Below, one piece after another: positions 1 to 6,169 of a stretch of DNA of 10,001 bases. Position numbers and translations under genes: made by a program. Under the pieces are notes generated by a model. It was not told the DNA's origin, ran no database searches, and saw only the letters and a program-made list of their open reading frames with translations. Numbering within the stretch: position 1 is the stretch's first letter; each line of letters opens with the position of its first letter. The stretch comes from an uncultured Collinsella sp. (GTDB lineage Bacteria; Actinomycetota; Coriobacteriia; Coriobacteriales; Coriobacteriaceae): the NCBI GenBank assembly GCA_958348565.1, contig CATVZP010000074.1, positions 1 to 10,001 on the forward strand, written 5' to 3'.

Positions 1-1
1 A

Positions 2-24
2 GGAAAGCACTTAATGTGCTTTCC
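2..24. terminator. Hairpin at window edge, possible terminator of an upstream gene
   Basis: A perfect 9-bp inverted repeat (GGAAAGCAC, loop TTAAT, GTGCTTTCC) lies at the very left edge. It has the A-rich/T-rich arm pattern of a bidirectional terminator, but no T-run follows on the + strand and the preceding gene is outside the window. It could instead be a regulatory dyad. It does not match the CIRCE operator (TTAGCACTC-N9-GAGTGCTAA). Confidence 0.4.
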
Positions 25-109
25 GTCTTGCGCAGGACTGTAGAGCAGCAAACTTCATGCCCTCCGGTCCGCCCCGGGAGCCACTGCTAAGTTATCCCCC
101 GGCATTCAG

Positions 110-158
110 AAAATCTAAGTGCCAAAAAATAAGATTTTTTGACTCTGTGTTGTATAAC
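110..158 (+). promoter_or_regulatory. Putative groESL promoter/operator region with A/T dyad
   Basis: A perfect 8-bp inverted repeat, CAAAAAAT-AAG-ATTTTTTG, spans 123-141. A wider pair, AAAATCT (110-116) and AGATTTT (132-138), overlaps it. A TATAAC box at 153-158 is a reasonable -10. The only good -35-like word, TTGACT at 139-144, is 8 bases from it, which is too close for ordinary sigma-70 spacing. The exact promoter is therefore uncertain. No CIRCE, HAIR (CTTGAGT-N7-ACTCAAG) or full CtsR heptad repeat was found; a single TTTGACT half-site sits at 138-144. Confidence 0.3.
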
Positions 159-200
159 CCGCCATTCGTGGGTACCATTCAACGCGTACGCAAACAAAAA

Positions 201-227
201 GGGTTAACCCGCGCGGTATGACCGCGC
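201..227 (+). promoter_or_regulatory. Palindrome and GC hairpin in groES 5' leader
   Basis: A perfect palindrome GGGTTAACCC (201-210) is followed directly by a 7-bp hairpin GCGCGGT-ATG-ACCGCGC (211-227). The hairpin ends 7 bases before the AAAGGAGG ribosome binding site (235-242) and leaves it free. It could stabilise the leader mRNA. The ATG in the loop (218) is in frame with groES but has no ribosome binding site and is probably not a start. Confidence 0.45.
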
Positions 228-250
228 AGCCCACAAAGGAGGAAACAAGC

Positions 251-544
251 ATGTCGTCTTTGAAGCCGCTTGCAGATCGCGTCCTGGTCAAGCCCGACGA
301 GGCCGAGCAGAAGACCGCTTCTGGTCTGTACATCGCCAGCAACGCTCAGGAGAAGCCGCAGCGCGGCACCATCGTTGCCGTTGGCGCCGGTAAGGTCAAT
401 GACAAGGGCGAGCGCATCCCCATGGACGTTCAGGTCGGCGACGTTGTCATCTACGGTAAGTTCGGTGGCAACGAGGTCAAGGTCGACGGCGAGAAGTATC
501 TGCTGATGCGCGCCGACGACATCTACGCTGTCGTCGAGGCCTAG
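251..544 (+). CDS. groES: Co-chaperonin GroES (Hsp10)
   Basis: Encodes 97 residues, the usual length for GroES, the heptameric lid that caps GroEL and triggers release of substrate into the folding chamber in the cytoplasm. The N-terminus MSSLKPLADRVLVKP is the typical first strand. Residues about 17-34 correspond to the mobile loop, in which the hydrophobic tripeptide that contacts GroEL reads LYI (26-28) where E. coli has IVL. The segment GKVNDKGERIPMDVQVGD is the roof hairpin region, and DDIYAVVEA is a standard end. The start at 251 is chosen because AAAGGAGG lies 8 bases upstream. An in-frame ATG at 218 would add 11 residues not seen in the family. It is followed after 96 bases by groEL and is presumably co-transcribed with it. 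Confidence 0.97.
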   Translation: MSSLKPLADRVLVKPDEAEQKTASGLYIASNAQEKPQRGTIVAVGAGKVNDKGERIPMDVQVGDVVIYGKFGGNEVKVDGEKYLLMRADDIYAVVEA

Positions 545-574
545 TCTCGTCAGAATCTCTGATTCGTCTTTGAA

Positions 575-610
575 CGCGTCCGCCGTATAAGACTCGGAAG
601 CGGCGACGCG
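575..610 (+). other. Intercistronic hairpin between groES and groEL
   Basis: CGCGTC (575-580) and GCCG (582-585) pair with CGGC (601-604) and GACGCG (605-610). This gives a 10-bp GC-rich stem with one bulged C at 581 and a 15-base loop. There is no T-run, so it is unlikely to be a terminator. It leaves the groEL ribosome binding site (GGAGG, 626-630) exposed. An mRNA processing or stability role is an inference. Confidence 0.5.
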
Positions 611-640
611 AGTCACATTTCTTTTGGAGGATTACTTACC

Positions 641-2278
641 ATGGCAAAGAACATTACGTTCAACACCGATGCCCGCGCCAAGCTCGCAAAGGGCGTCAAC
701 ACTCTGGCCGACGCCGTTACCGTCACCATGGGCCCCAAGGGCCGTTACGTCGCTCTGCAGCGCACGTTCGGTGCCCCGACCATCACCAACGACGGCGTTT
801 CCGTCGCTAAGGAGATCGAGCTCGAGGACAACATCGAGAACATGGGCGCCCAGCTGGTGAAGGAGGTCGCCACCAAGACCAACGACACCGTGGGTGACGG
901 CACCACCACCGCAACCCTGCTCGCTCAGGCTATCGTCAACGACGGTCTGCGTAACGTCGCCGCTGGCGCCAACCCGCTGGCCATCCGTCGCGGCATCGAC
1001 AAGGCTGTAAACGCCGCCGTCGCCGAGATGAAGAAGCAGGCCAAGCCGGTCGAGACCAAGGAGCAGATTGCTTCCGTCGGCACCATCTCCGCTGGTGACC
1101 CCGAGGTTGGCGAGAAGATCGCCGAGGCCATGGAGGTCGTGGGCAAGGACGGCGTCATCACCGTCGAGGATTCCCAGACGTTCGACATCACCATCGACAC
1201 CGTCGAGGGCATGCAGTTCGACAAGGGCTATGTCTCCGCTTACTTCGTCACGGACAACGACCGCATGGAGGCCGTGATGAAGGATCCGTACATCCTCATC
1301 ACCGACCAGAAGATCTCCAGCGTTCAGGACATCATGCCTGTTCTCGAGGCTGTCCAGCGCGCCGGCCGTGGCCTGCTCATCATCGCTGAGGACATCGACG
1401 GCGAGGCTCTGCCGACCCTGGTCCTCAACAAGATCCGTGGCGCTCTCAACGTCTGCGCCGTCAAGGCCCCGGGCTACGGCGATCGCCGCAAGCGCATCCT
1501 CGAGGACATCGCCGTCCTCACCGGTGGCCAGGCCGCTCTGGACGAGCTGGGCGTGAAGGTCGCTGACATCACCGCCGATATGCTCGGTACCGCTAAGTCC
1601 GTCACCATCTCCAAGGACAACACCGTCGTCGTCGGCGGCGCTGGCTCCAAGGAGGCCATCGACGCCCGCATCGCTCAGATCAAGGGCGAGATGGAGAACA
1701 CCACCTCTGACTTCGACCGCGAGAAGCTCCAGGAGCGCCTGGCCAAGCTCTCCGGTGGCGTTGCCGTCATCAAGGTCGGCGCTGCTACCGAGTCCGAGCT
1801 CAAGGAGATCAAGCACCGCGTCGAGGATGCCCTGCAGGCTACCCGCGCTGCTGTCGAGGAGGGCATCGTCGCCGGCGGCGGCGTCGCCTTCATGGACGCT
1901 GCTCCTGCGCTCGACGCCGTCGAGATTGACGACCCCGAGGAGAAGATCGGCGTCGACATCGTCAAGAAGGCTCTGACCGCTCCGGTCGCCACCATCGCCA
2001 AGAACGCTGGCTTTGAGGGCGCTGTCGTGGTCGACAAGGTTGCCGAGCTGCCTGCTGGCCAGGGTCTCAACTCTGCCAACGGCGAGTGGGGCGACATGAT
2101 CGAGATGGGCGTCCTCGACCCCGTCAAGGTCAGCCGCGTCACCCTGCAGAACGCTGCTTCTGTCGCTAGCCTGATCCTCATCACCGAGGCCACCGTCTCC
2201 GATGTGCCCAAGAACACTCAGCTTGAGGACGCTATCGCTGCTGCCACCGCTGGTCAGCAGGGCGGCGGTATGTACTAA
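641..2278 (+). CDS. groEL: Chaperonin GroEL (Hsp60)
   Basis: Encodes 545 residues, full length for the ATP-dependent folding chaperonin that forms a double heptameric ring in the cytoplasm. Nucleotide-site motifs are intact: MGPKGRYVAL (30-39), the NDG at 50-52, and DGTTTATLL (86-94) of the equatorial domain. The downstream equatorial segment VEDALQATRAAVEEGIVAGGG carries the conserved catalytic aspartate region. The apical domain includes the usual AEDIDGEAL stretch. The C-terminus ends GQQGGGMY, with only one GGM unit where many GroELs have several. GGAGG at 626-630 lies 10 bases before the ATG. Codon choice strongly favours GTC, ATC, CTC and AAG, fitting high expression. It follows groES in the same operon and is followed by a large hairpin region. 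Confidence 0.98.
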   Translation: MAKNITFNTDARAKLAKGVNTLADAVTVTMGPKGRYVALQRTFGAPTITNDGVSVAKEIELEDNIENMGAQLVKEVATKTNDTVGDGTTTATLLAQAIVNDGLRNVAAGANPLAIRRGIDKAVNAAVAEMKKQAKPVETKEQIASVGTISAGDPEVGEKIAEAMEVVGKDGVITVEDSQTFDITIDTVEGMQFDKGYVSAYFVTDNDRMEAVMKDPYILITDQKISSVQDIMPVLEAVQRAGRGLLIIAEDIDGEALPTLVLNKIRGALNVCAVKAPGYGDRRKRILEDIAVLTGGQAALDELGVKVADITADMLGTAKSVTISKDNTVVVGGAGSKEAIDARIAQIKGEMENTTSDFDREKLQERLAKLSGGVAVIKVGAATESELKEIKHRVEDALQATRAAVEEGIVAGGGVAFMDAAPALDAVEIDDPEEKIGVDIVKKALTAPVATIAKNAGFEGAVVVDKVAELPAGQGLNSANGEWGDMIEMGVLDPVKVSRVTLQNAASVASLILITEATVSDVPKNTQLEDAIAAATAGQQGGGMY

Positions 2279-2304
2279 GGCCGACAAGGTCTAGAACTCC
2301 CACC

Positions 2305-2450
2305 GGGAATCCGGGGGCGTGACGGGGGTTTCTCTCCGGAACGTCCTCGGACATGCAAAGAGGCTCCGCATCGCGCTTCGCGCTGCGGAGCCTCTTTGCG
2401 TCCTGCGGAAATGTTCCGGAGAGAAACCCCCGTCACGCCCCCGGATTCCC
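2305..2450. repeat. 146-base nested inverted repeat downstream of groEL
   Basis: The left arm (2305-2342, beginning GGGAATCCGG and ending TCTCCGGAAC) and the right arm (2413-2450) are perfect reverse complements over all 38 bases, read base by base. Between them is a second, 16-bp perfect hairpin (2355-2399). The two stems are separated by short unpaired stretches, 2343-2354 and 2400-2412. Transcribed from either strand, the whole unit would fold into one long two-tier hairpin. I see no transposase gene, no clear target duplication outside the arms and no second copy in this window. It may be a compound terminator, an mRNA 3' stabiliser or RNase III site, or a small non-autonomous mobile repeat. 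Confidence 0.9.
2355..2399. terminator. Inner hairpin, probable groESL transcription terminator
   Basis: GCAAAGAGGCTCCGCA (2355-2370) pairs perfectly with 2384-2399. The 13-base apical part can add a further CGCG/CGCG pairing closed by CTT. The AAAG start and CTTT end of the stem give the A-stem-T pattern of a bidirectional intrinsic terminator, although the T-run is only three bases. Its place about 75 bases after the groEL stop fits an operon end. Confidence 0.6.
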
Positions 2451-2486
2451 TGCGTTTACGGCCTTGAGGTCGGCGGGCGGAGAAGG

Positions 2487-2592
2487 ACGTGGTTGATAGG
2501 GATACGTGTCCCTTTCGCTGTTTCGCGCTTTGCGCGAAAGGCGCGCTACTTTGGAATGGGTGGGGAACGTGGTTGTTGCGGCAACTGGTCCC
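2487..2592. repeat. Imperfect direct repeat with REP-like palindromes
   Basis: Two 26-base segments, 2487-2512 and 2567-2592, both begin ACGTGGTTG and end GTCCC; I count 19 of 26 identical positions. The first includes the near-palindrome GGGATACGTGTCCC (2499-2512). Between the two copies is a perfect hairpin TTTCGCGC-TTT-GCGCGAAA (2521-2539), with an alternative outer pairing of CCTTTCGC (2511-2518) and GCGAAAGG (2534-2541). The word TTGCGCGAAAG occurs at 2530-2540 and again at 2617-2627. No convincing gene covers the stretch. The pattern resembles palindromic intergenic repeats, but no family could be assigned. Confidence 0.5.
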
Positions 2593-2616
2593 AGCCATAA
2601 ATTACCCTTGGCATAC

Positions 2617-2644
2617 TTGCGCGAAAGCCTACTGGTGCTACACT
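2617..2644 (+). promoter_or_regulatory. Probable promoter of the riboflavin transport operon
   Basis: An extended -10 element, TGC-TACACT (2636-2644), is preceded at 16 bases by a weak -35, TTGCGC (2617-2622). The predicted transcript would start near 2651, exactly where the FMN riboswitch begins, which supports the call. The -35 lies inside the second copy of the TTGCGCGAAAG word. Confidence 0.5.
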
Positions 2645-2650
2645 TGCAAT

Positions 2651-2838
2651 TGCTGTTTCAGGGCGGGGTGAAATTCCCCACTGGCGGTAAATCGGGCGGT
2701 GTCAAAGGGACGCCGTGGCGCAGGCGAGATGCCTGTGACCGAGCCGATGAGTCCGCGACCCGTGTGTGCGTTGGTTCGCATGCCGGCTGAACTGGTGAGA
2801 TACCAGTACCAACGGTTAGAGTCCGGATGAAAGAGGCA
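2651..2838 (+). promoter_or_regulatory. FMN riboswitch (RFN element)
   Basis: The conserved RFN blocks appear in order. GGGCGGGGTGAAATTCCCC and CTGGCGGTAA lie at 2661-2690, and GAGTCCGCGACCCG at about 2749-2762. The segment from GGCTGAACTGGTGAGATACC through ACGGTTAGAGTCCGGATGAAAG lies at about 2785-2833. The closing P1 stem pairs GTTTC-side bases (2656-2659) with GAAA (2829-2832). The element senses flavin mononucleotide. The 3' side of P1 runs directly into GAGG (2833-2836) and AGGTGA (2838-2843), the ribosome binding region of ribU at 2848. No separate terminator fits in the 9 bases left. FMN binding therefore most likely hides the ribosome binding site and blocks translation (inference). 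Confidence 0.95.
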
Positions 2839-2847
2839 GGTGATCTT

Positions 2848-3438
2848 ATGTCTGAACAGTCGCAGCATATCCATTTTGAGAACACGAATAGGTGGAGCAC
2901 CAAACAGCTCGTTACCATGGCGTTGATGTGCGCCTTGGGCGCCCTGTTTATGTACGTGCAGCTGCCCATCCTTCCCTCGGCGCCGTTTTTGACGTATGAC
3001 CCGTCGCTGGTGCCGGCGATGGTGTGCGGATTTGCGTATGGCCCTGGTGCCGGCACCGCTGTTGCCGCCATGGCGATCGTCATCCATGCGCTTACCACGG
3101 GCGATTGGGTTGGTGCGCTTATGAACTTGGTTGCCACGCTGGGCTATATTCTGCCTGCGGCTATCGTCTACCAGAAGATGCATACCTATAAGGGTGCCGT
3201 GATTGGCCTGGCGCTGGGTGTTATTGCCGCTACGGCGCTGTCTATGGTCGCAAACCTTACCATTGGCGTTTGGTTCTGGTATGGCTCGGTCGATGCGATC
3301 GCCCCGCTCATGATTCCCGCCGTTTTGCCGTTCAACCTCATCAAGACCGTGCTCAACTCGGTGTTGACGCTGGCAGTGTACAAGGCGGTCTCTAATCTCA
3401 TCACGCCCAAGAAGGACCAGGTCAAAGGCCGCGCATGA
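2848..3438 (+). CDS. ribU: Riboflavin ECF transporter substrate-binding subunit RibU
   Basis: Encodes 196 residues, the usual size of an ECF S-component, a small membrane protein that binds vitamin and docks on the EcfA-EcfA'-EcfT module. The segment PFLTYDPSLVPAMVCGFAYGP (46-66) matches the RibU signature around the flavin site. The later LMNLVATLGY and LPFNLIKTVLNSVL stretches are also typical of RibU. About six hydrophobic segments lie between residues 20 and 185. The N-terminal tail is polar and there is no signal peptide. The start at 2848 is chosen because the in-frame ATG at 2827 is part of the conserved GGATG of the riboswitch. The stop overlaps the next gene by 4 bases (ATGA). The FMN riboswitch independently supports riboflavin as substrate. 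Confidence 0.94.
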   Translation: MSEQSQHIHFENTNRWSTKQLVTMALMCALGALFMYVQLPILPSAPFLTYDPSLVPAMVCGFAYGPGAGTAVAAMAIVIHALTTGDWVGALMNLVATLGYILPAAIVYQKMHTYKGAVIGLALGVIAATALSMVANLTIGVWFWYGSVDAIAPLMIPAVLPFNLIKTVLNSVLTLAVYKAVSNLITPKKDQVKGRA

Positions 3439-5339
3439 TTGAGTGTCGGAGCGTTTCCTTTAGCTACGACGGCGCTGCGAAAGCGCTCGATGGCATCGAT
3501 CTGAACATCGAGGATGGCGAGTTTTTCTGCATCCTCGGCGGCAATGGGTCGGGCAAGTCGACGTTTGCCAAGCACCTGAACGCGCTGCTGCATCCCGATA
3601 CGGGAACGGTGTGCGTCAACGGCATGGACGCGTCCGATCCCGAGCTGGTCTATGACATCCGCTCGACTGCGGGCATGGTGTTCCAGAATCCCGACGACCA
3701 GCTTGTGGCGACGCTTGTCGAGGACGATGTTGCGTTTGGTCCCGAGAACTTAGGGGTCGAATCGGCCCAGATCGCGCAGCGCGTACGCGAGGCGCTGAAG
3801 GGCGTGGGCCTGGTGGGCTTTGAGCGCCATGAGACCCACGCGCTTTCGGGCGGCCAAAAGCAGCGCGTGGCGCTTGCCGGCGTGCTCGCCATGGAACCGC
3901 GCATGCTCATATTGGACGAGGCTTCCTCGATGCTCGATCCGCGTGGACGTCAGGGCCTTATGAAGGCTTGCCGCGCGTTGCACGATCGCGGCATGACCAT
4001 CGTGATGATTACGCACTTTATGGAAGAGGCCGCCGAGGCCGATCGTGTCGCGGTGTTTCGGGCGGGGCGCGTTGCCATGCTCGGTACGCCCGAGGAAATC
4101 TTGACGCGGGCAGACGAACTTGCGCAGCTCAACCTGGATATGCCGGCGTCGTGCTGTCTAGGTAGGGCACTTCGTGAGAAGGGCGTGCCCGTTTGCGCGC
4201 AGGTGCGCGAGGCAGATATGGTCGCCGAGATTGCACAGGTTTATGCCGAGCGGAGCGGGGCGGACGTCGCAGTGCAGCCTTCCGCATCCGATTCTCGTAT
4301 GCTTGACAATGCATCCTCTGCAGCCGACGGGATGGCCGCGTCGGAGCCCGTTATCGAGATTTCGCATCTCTCGCATAGCTATTCGCTGAGCGCCCGCGAG
4401 CGTCGCCGTTGGCACAAGCGCTCAGCCGTCGAGGGTGCATCGAACAAACAGGCTCTCTGGGGCAACGACCCCAGCAGTCCGTGGGCACTGCGTGATGTAT
4501 CGCTGACGGTGCGTCGCGGCGAGTTCCTGGGGCTAGCGGGCCATACCGGTTCGGGTAAATCCACACTGGTCCAGCACCTCAACGGATTAATCCGCCCGCA
4601 GGAGGGGAGCGTTTGCGCGCTGGGGCTTGACCTATCAAGCAAGAAAGACGCCGTCGCGGTTAAGGCTAAGGTTGGCGTGGTGTTTCAGTATCCCGAGCGC
4701 CAGCTGTTTGCCGAGACCGTGGCACAGGACGTGGCATTTGGTCCGCGTAACCTTGGCTTGTCGCAGGCCGAGGTCGCCCGCCGCGTTGAGTCATCGCTCG
4801 CGCGCGTGGGCCTCGACCTGGCTACGGTGGGCGACAAGAACCCCTTTGAGCTCTCCGGCGGGCAGCAGCGGCGCGTGGCGTTTGCTGGCGTGCTTGCCAT
4901 GGAGCCCGAGGTCCTGGTACTCGATGAGCCCATGGCAGGGCTCGATCCGGCGGCGCGCAGTGATTTTCTGGAGCTCATCGATCGACTTCACCATGGGGGC
5001 CTGACCGTCGTCATGGTCTCGCACAGTATGGATGACCTTGCCAATTGCTGCGACCGTATTGTCGCGATGAACGAGGGCGAGGTGTTTGCCGAGGGCAGGC
5101 CCGCTCAGGTTTTTGCGCATGCCGATGAGCTCAAGTCGATCGGCTTGGGCGTACCTGCTGCTCAGCGCATGGCGTTGGCGCTCGCGGAAGCGGGCGTGCC
5201 GCTGCGTTGCGGCGGGCTCTATACGGTTGAGTCGTTGGCCGACGAGTTGGCAGATTTGCTGATCGGTCGCTCGGACGGTTCTTCTGACGTCTCGGACAAA
5301 GCCAAATCCGAAACGGTCGCGCGAGAGGAGGGCTGCTAA
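3435..5339 (+). CDS. Fused ECF transporter ATPase (EcfA1-EcfA2)
   Basis: Encodes 634 residues holding two complete ABC ATPase domains in one chain, together equivalent to the EcfA/EcfA' pair that powers ECF vitamin import. Domain 1 has Walker A GGNGSGKST (35-43), Q-loop Q84, signature LSGGQ (137-141), Walker B ending LILDEASSMLD (E162) and H-loop H194; DEAxSMLD is typical of EcfA1. Domain 2 starts near 306 and has Walker A GHTGSGKST (369-377), LSGGQ (473-477), VLVLDEPMAGLD (E498) and H530, typical of EcfA2. All catalytic residues are present in both halves. Residues about 240-305 form a low-complexity linker. Residues 318-350, between the aromatic Y316 and the start of the core, are basic and longer than usual. 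The gene is translationally coupled to ribU at ATGA and overlaps ecfT by one base. Confidence 0.95.
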   Translation: MIECRSVSFSYDGAAKALDGIDLNIEDGEFFCILGGNGSGKSTFAKHLNALLHPDTGTVCVNGMDASDPELVYDIRSTAGMVFQNPDDQLVATLVEDDVAFGPENLGVESAQIAQRVREALKGVGLVGFERHETHALSGGQKQRVALAGVLAMEPRMLILDEASSMLDPRGRQGLMKACRALHDRGMTIVMITHFMEEAAEADRVAVFRAGRVAMLGTPEEILTRADELAQLNLDMPASCCLGRALREKGVPVCAQVREADMVAEIAQVYAERSGADVAVQPSASDSRMLDNASSAADGMAASEPVIEISHLSHSYSLSARERRRWHKRSAVEGASNKQALWGNDPSSPWALRDVSLTVRRGEFLGLAGHTGSGKSTLVQHLNGLIRPQEGSVCALGLDLSSKKDAVAVKAKVGVVFQYPERQLFAETVAQDVAFGPRNLGLSQAEVARRVESSLARVGLDLATVGDKNPFELSGGQQRRVAFAGVLAMEPEVLVLDEPMAGLDPAARSDFLELIDRLHHGGLTVVMVSHSMDDLANCCDRIVAMNEGEVFAEGRPAQVFAHADELKSIGLGVPAAQRMALALAEAGVPLRCGGLYTVESLADELADLLIGRSDGSSDVSDKAKSETVAREEGC

Positions 5340-6139
5340 TGGAGGCGTTTTCGTTTGGCAGCTACTATCCCGGCGATAGTGCGATCCACCGCCTGGACCC
5401 GCGAACTAAGTTGCTCTTGGGCTTTGTGTTTCTGATCACGACGCTCACGGTCAGCAGCTTCCGCGGACTGGTCCCGGTCGCAATCTTCGTTGTCCTGATC
5501 TATACCGTGTCCCGGGTGCCGGCTCGTCGCGTCCTGTCATCGATGGCGCCGCTGCTGGCGATTGTCGCGGTGGTCGCGGTGCTCAACCTGTTTTCCGACC
5601 AGAGCGGGCGCATTCTGTGGCAGCTCGGCTTTTTGCAGATAAGTGAGGGCTCGCTGCATTCCGCCGCCTTTATGGCGTGCCGCCTGACCTTGATGATGGC
5701 CGGTATGAGCGCTATCACGCTCACCACACCGACGCTCGACCTCACCGCGGGCTTTGAGCGCCTGCTCGCGCCGTTTGCGCGTGTGGGACTTCCTGCGCAC
5801 GAGCTCGGCATGATTATGGGTATCGCGCTGCGCTTTATGCCGCAGTTTGCCACCGAGATGAAGCAGACGGCCGACGCGCAGGCGAGCCGCGGTGCGCGCG
5901 TGACGGGAGGCCCGCTCGGCGGCGTGCGTATGCTCGGCAGTGTGGCGATTCCGCTGTTCACGGGCGTGTTCCGTCATGCCGAGACGTTGTCTGCCGCCAT
6001 GGATGCCCGTTGCTATCATGGCGAGCAGGGCCGCACACGTCTGCATGCGCTTGCATTTGGCCGCGGCGATGCGTTGGCGGCGGTGGTGACGGCGTTGCTG
6101 CTCATCTGCGTCATCGTCATCAATCTTCAACTTGTTTAG
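5339..6139 (+). CDS. ecfT: ECF transporter transmembrane coupling protein EcfT
   Basis: Encodes 266 residues, the usual EcfT size. EcfT is the integral membrane subunit that links the ATPases to the S-component. DPRTKLLLGFVFLI (20-33) is the characteristic first membrane segment, and further hydrophobic stretches occur near 45-62, 70-85, 105-128 and 245-264. The cytoplasmic coupling helices carry the two Ala-x-Arg-type motifs that insert into the ATPase grooves: ASRG at 182-185 and DARCYHG at 222-228, followed by GRTRL. The start codon shares its A with the TAA stop of the ATPase gene (TAATG), indicating coupled translation. It belongs to the riboswitch-controlled operon. Confidence 0.95.
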   Translation: MEAFSFGSYYPGDSAIHRLDPRTKLLLGFVFLITTLTVSSFRGLVPVAIFVVLIYTVSRVPARRVLSSMAPLLAIVAVVAVLNLFSDQSGRILWQLGFLQISEGSLHSAAFMACRLTLMMAGMSAITLTTPTLDLTAGFERLLAPFARVGLPAHELGMIMGIALRFMPQFATEMKQTADAQASRGARVTGGPLGGVRMLGSVAIPLFTGVFRHAETLSAAMDARCYHGEQGRTRLHALAFGRGDALAAVVTALLLICVIVINLQLV

Positions 6140-6169
6140 GCGCGATTTGAGCGCAGGAAAGGGGTCCCT

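Noticed and set aside
2..24. CIRCE heat-shock operator at the left edge
   Set aside because: The repeat GGAAAGCAC-N5-GTGCTTTCC has the wrong half-site sequence and a 5-base rather than 9-base spacer.
218..250. An upstream in-frame ATG that would extend GroES by 11 residues
   Set aside because: It lies in a hairpin loop without a ribosome binding site, while the ATG at 251 has AAAGGAGG at good spacing and gives the standard GroES N-terminus.
632..2287. A 551-codon open frame on the minus strand opposite groEL
   Set aside because: It is the mirror frame of a GC-rich, codon-biased gene. Its translation is dominated by Gly, Asp, Leu and Val with no recognisable domain, and groEL on the + strand is certain.
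2275..2600. Open frames of 93-107 codons on both strands in the gap after groEL
   Set aside because: They translate the inverted repeat and other palindromes, giving repeated mirror peptides such as GEKPPSRPRIP. No credible start context or family resemblance was seen.
2827..2847. An upstream in-frame ATG for ribU
   Set aside because: It is the conserved GGATG of the FMN riboswitch, and no ribosome binding site precedes it.
2638..3183. Minus-strand frames of 159-181 codons over the riboswitch and ribU
   Set aside because: They cross a well-supported structured RNA and a certain membrane protein gene.
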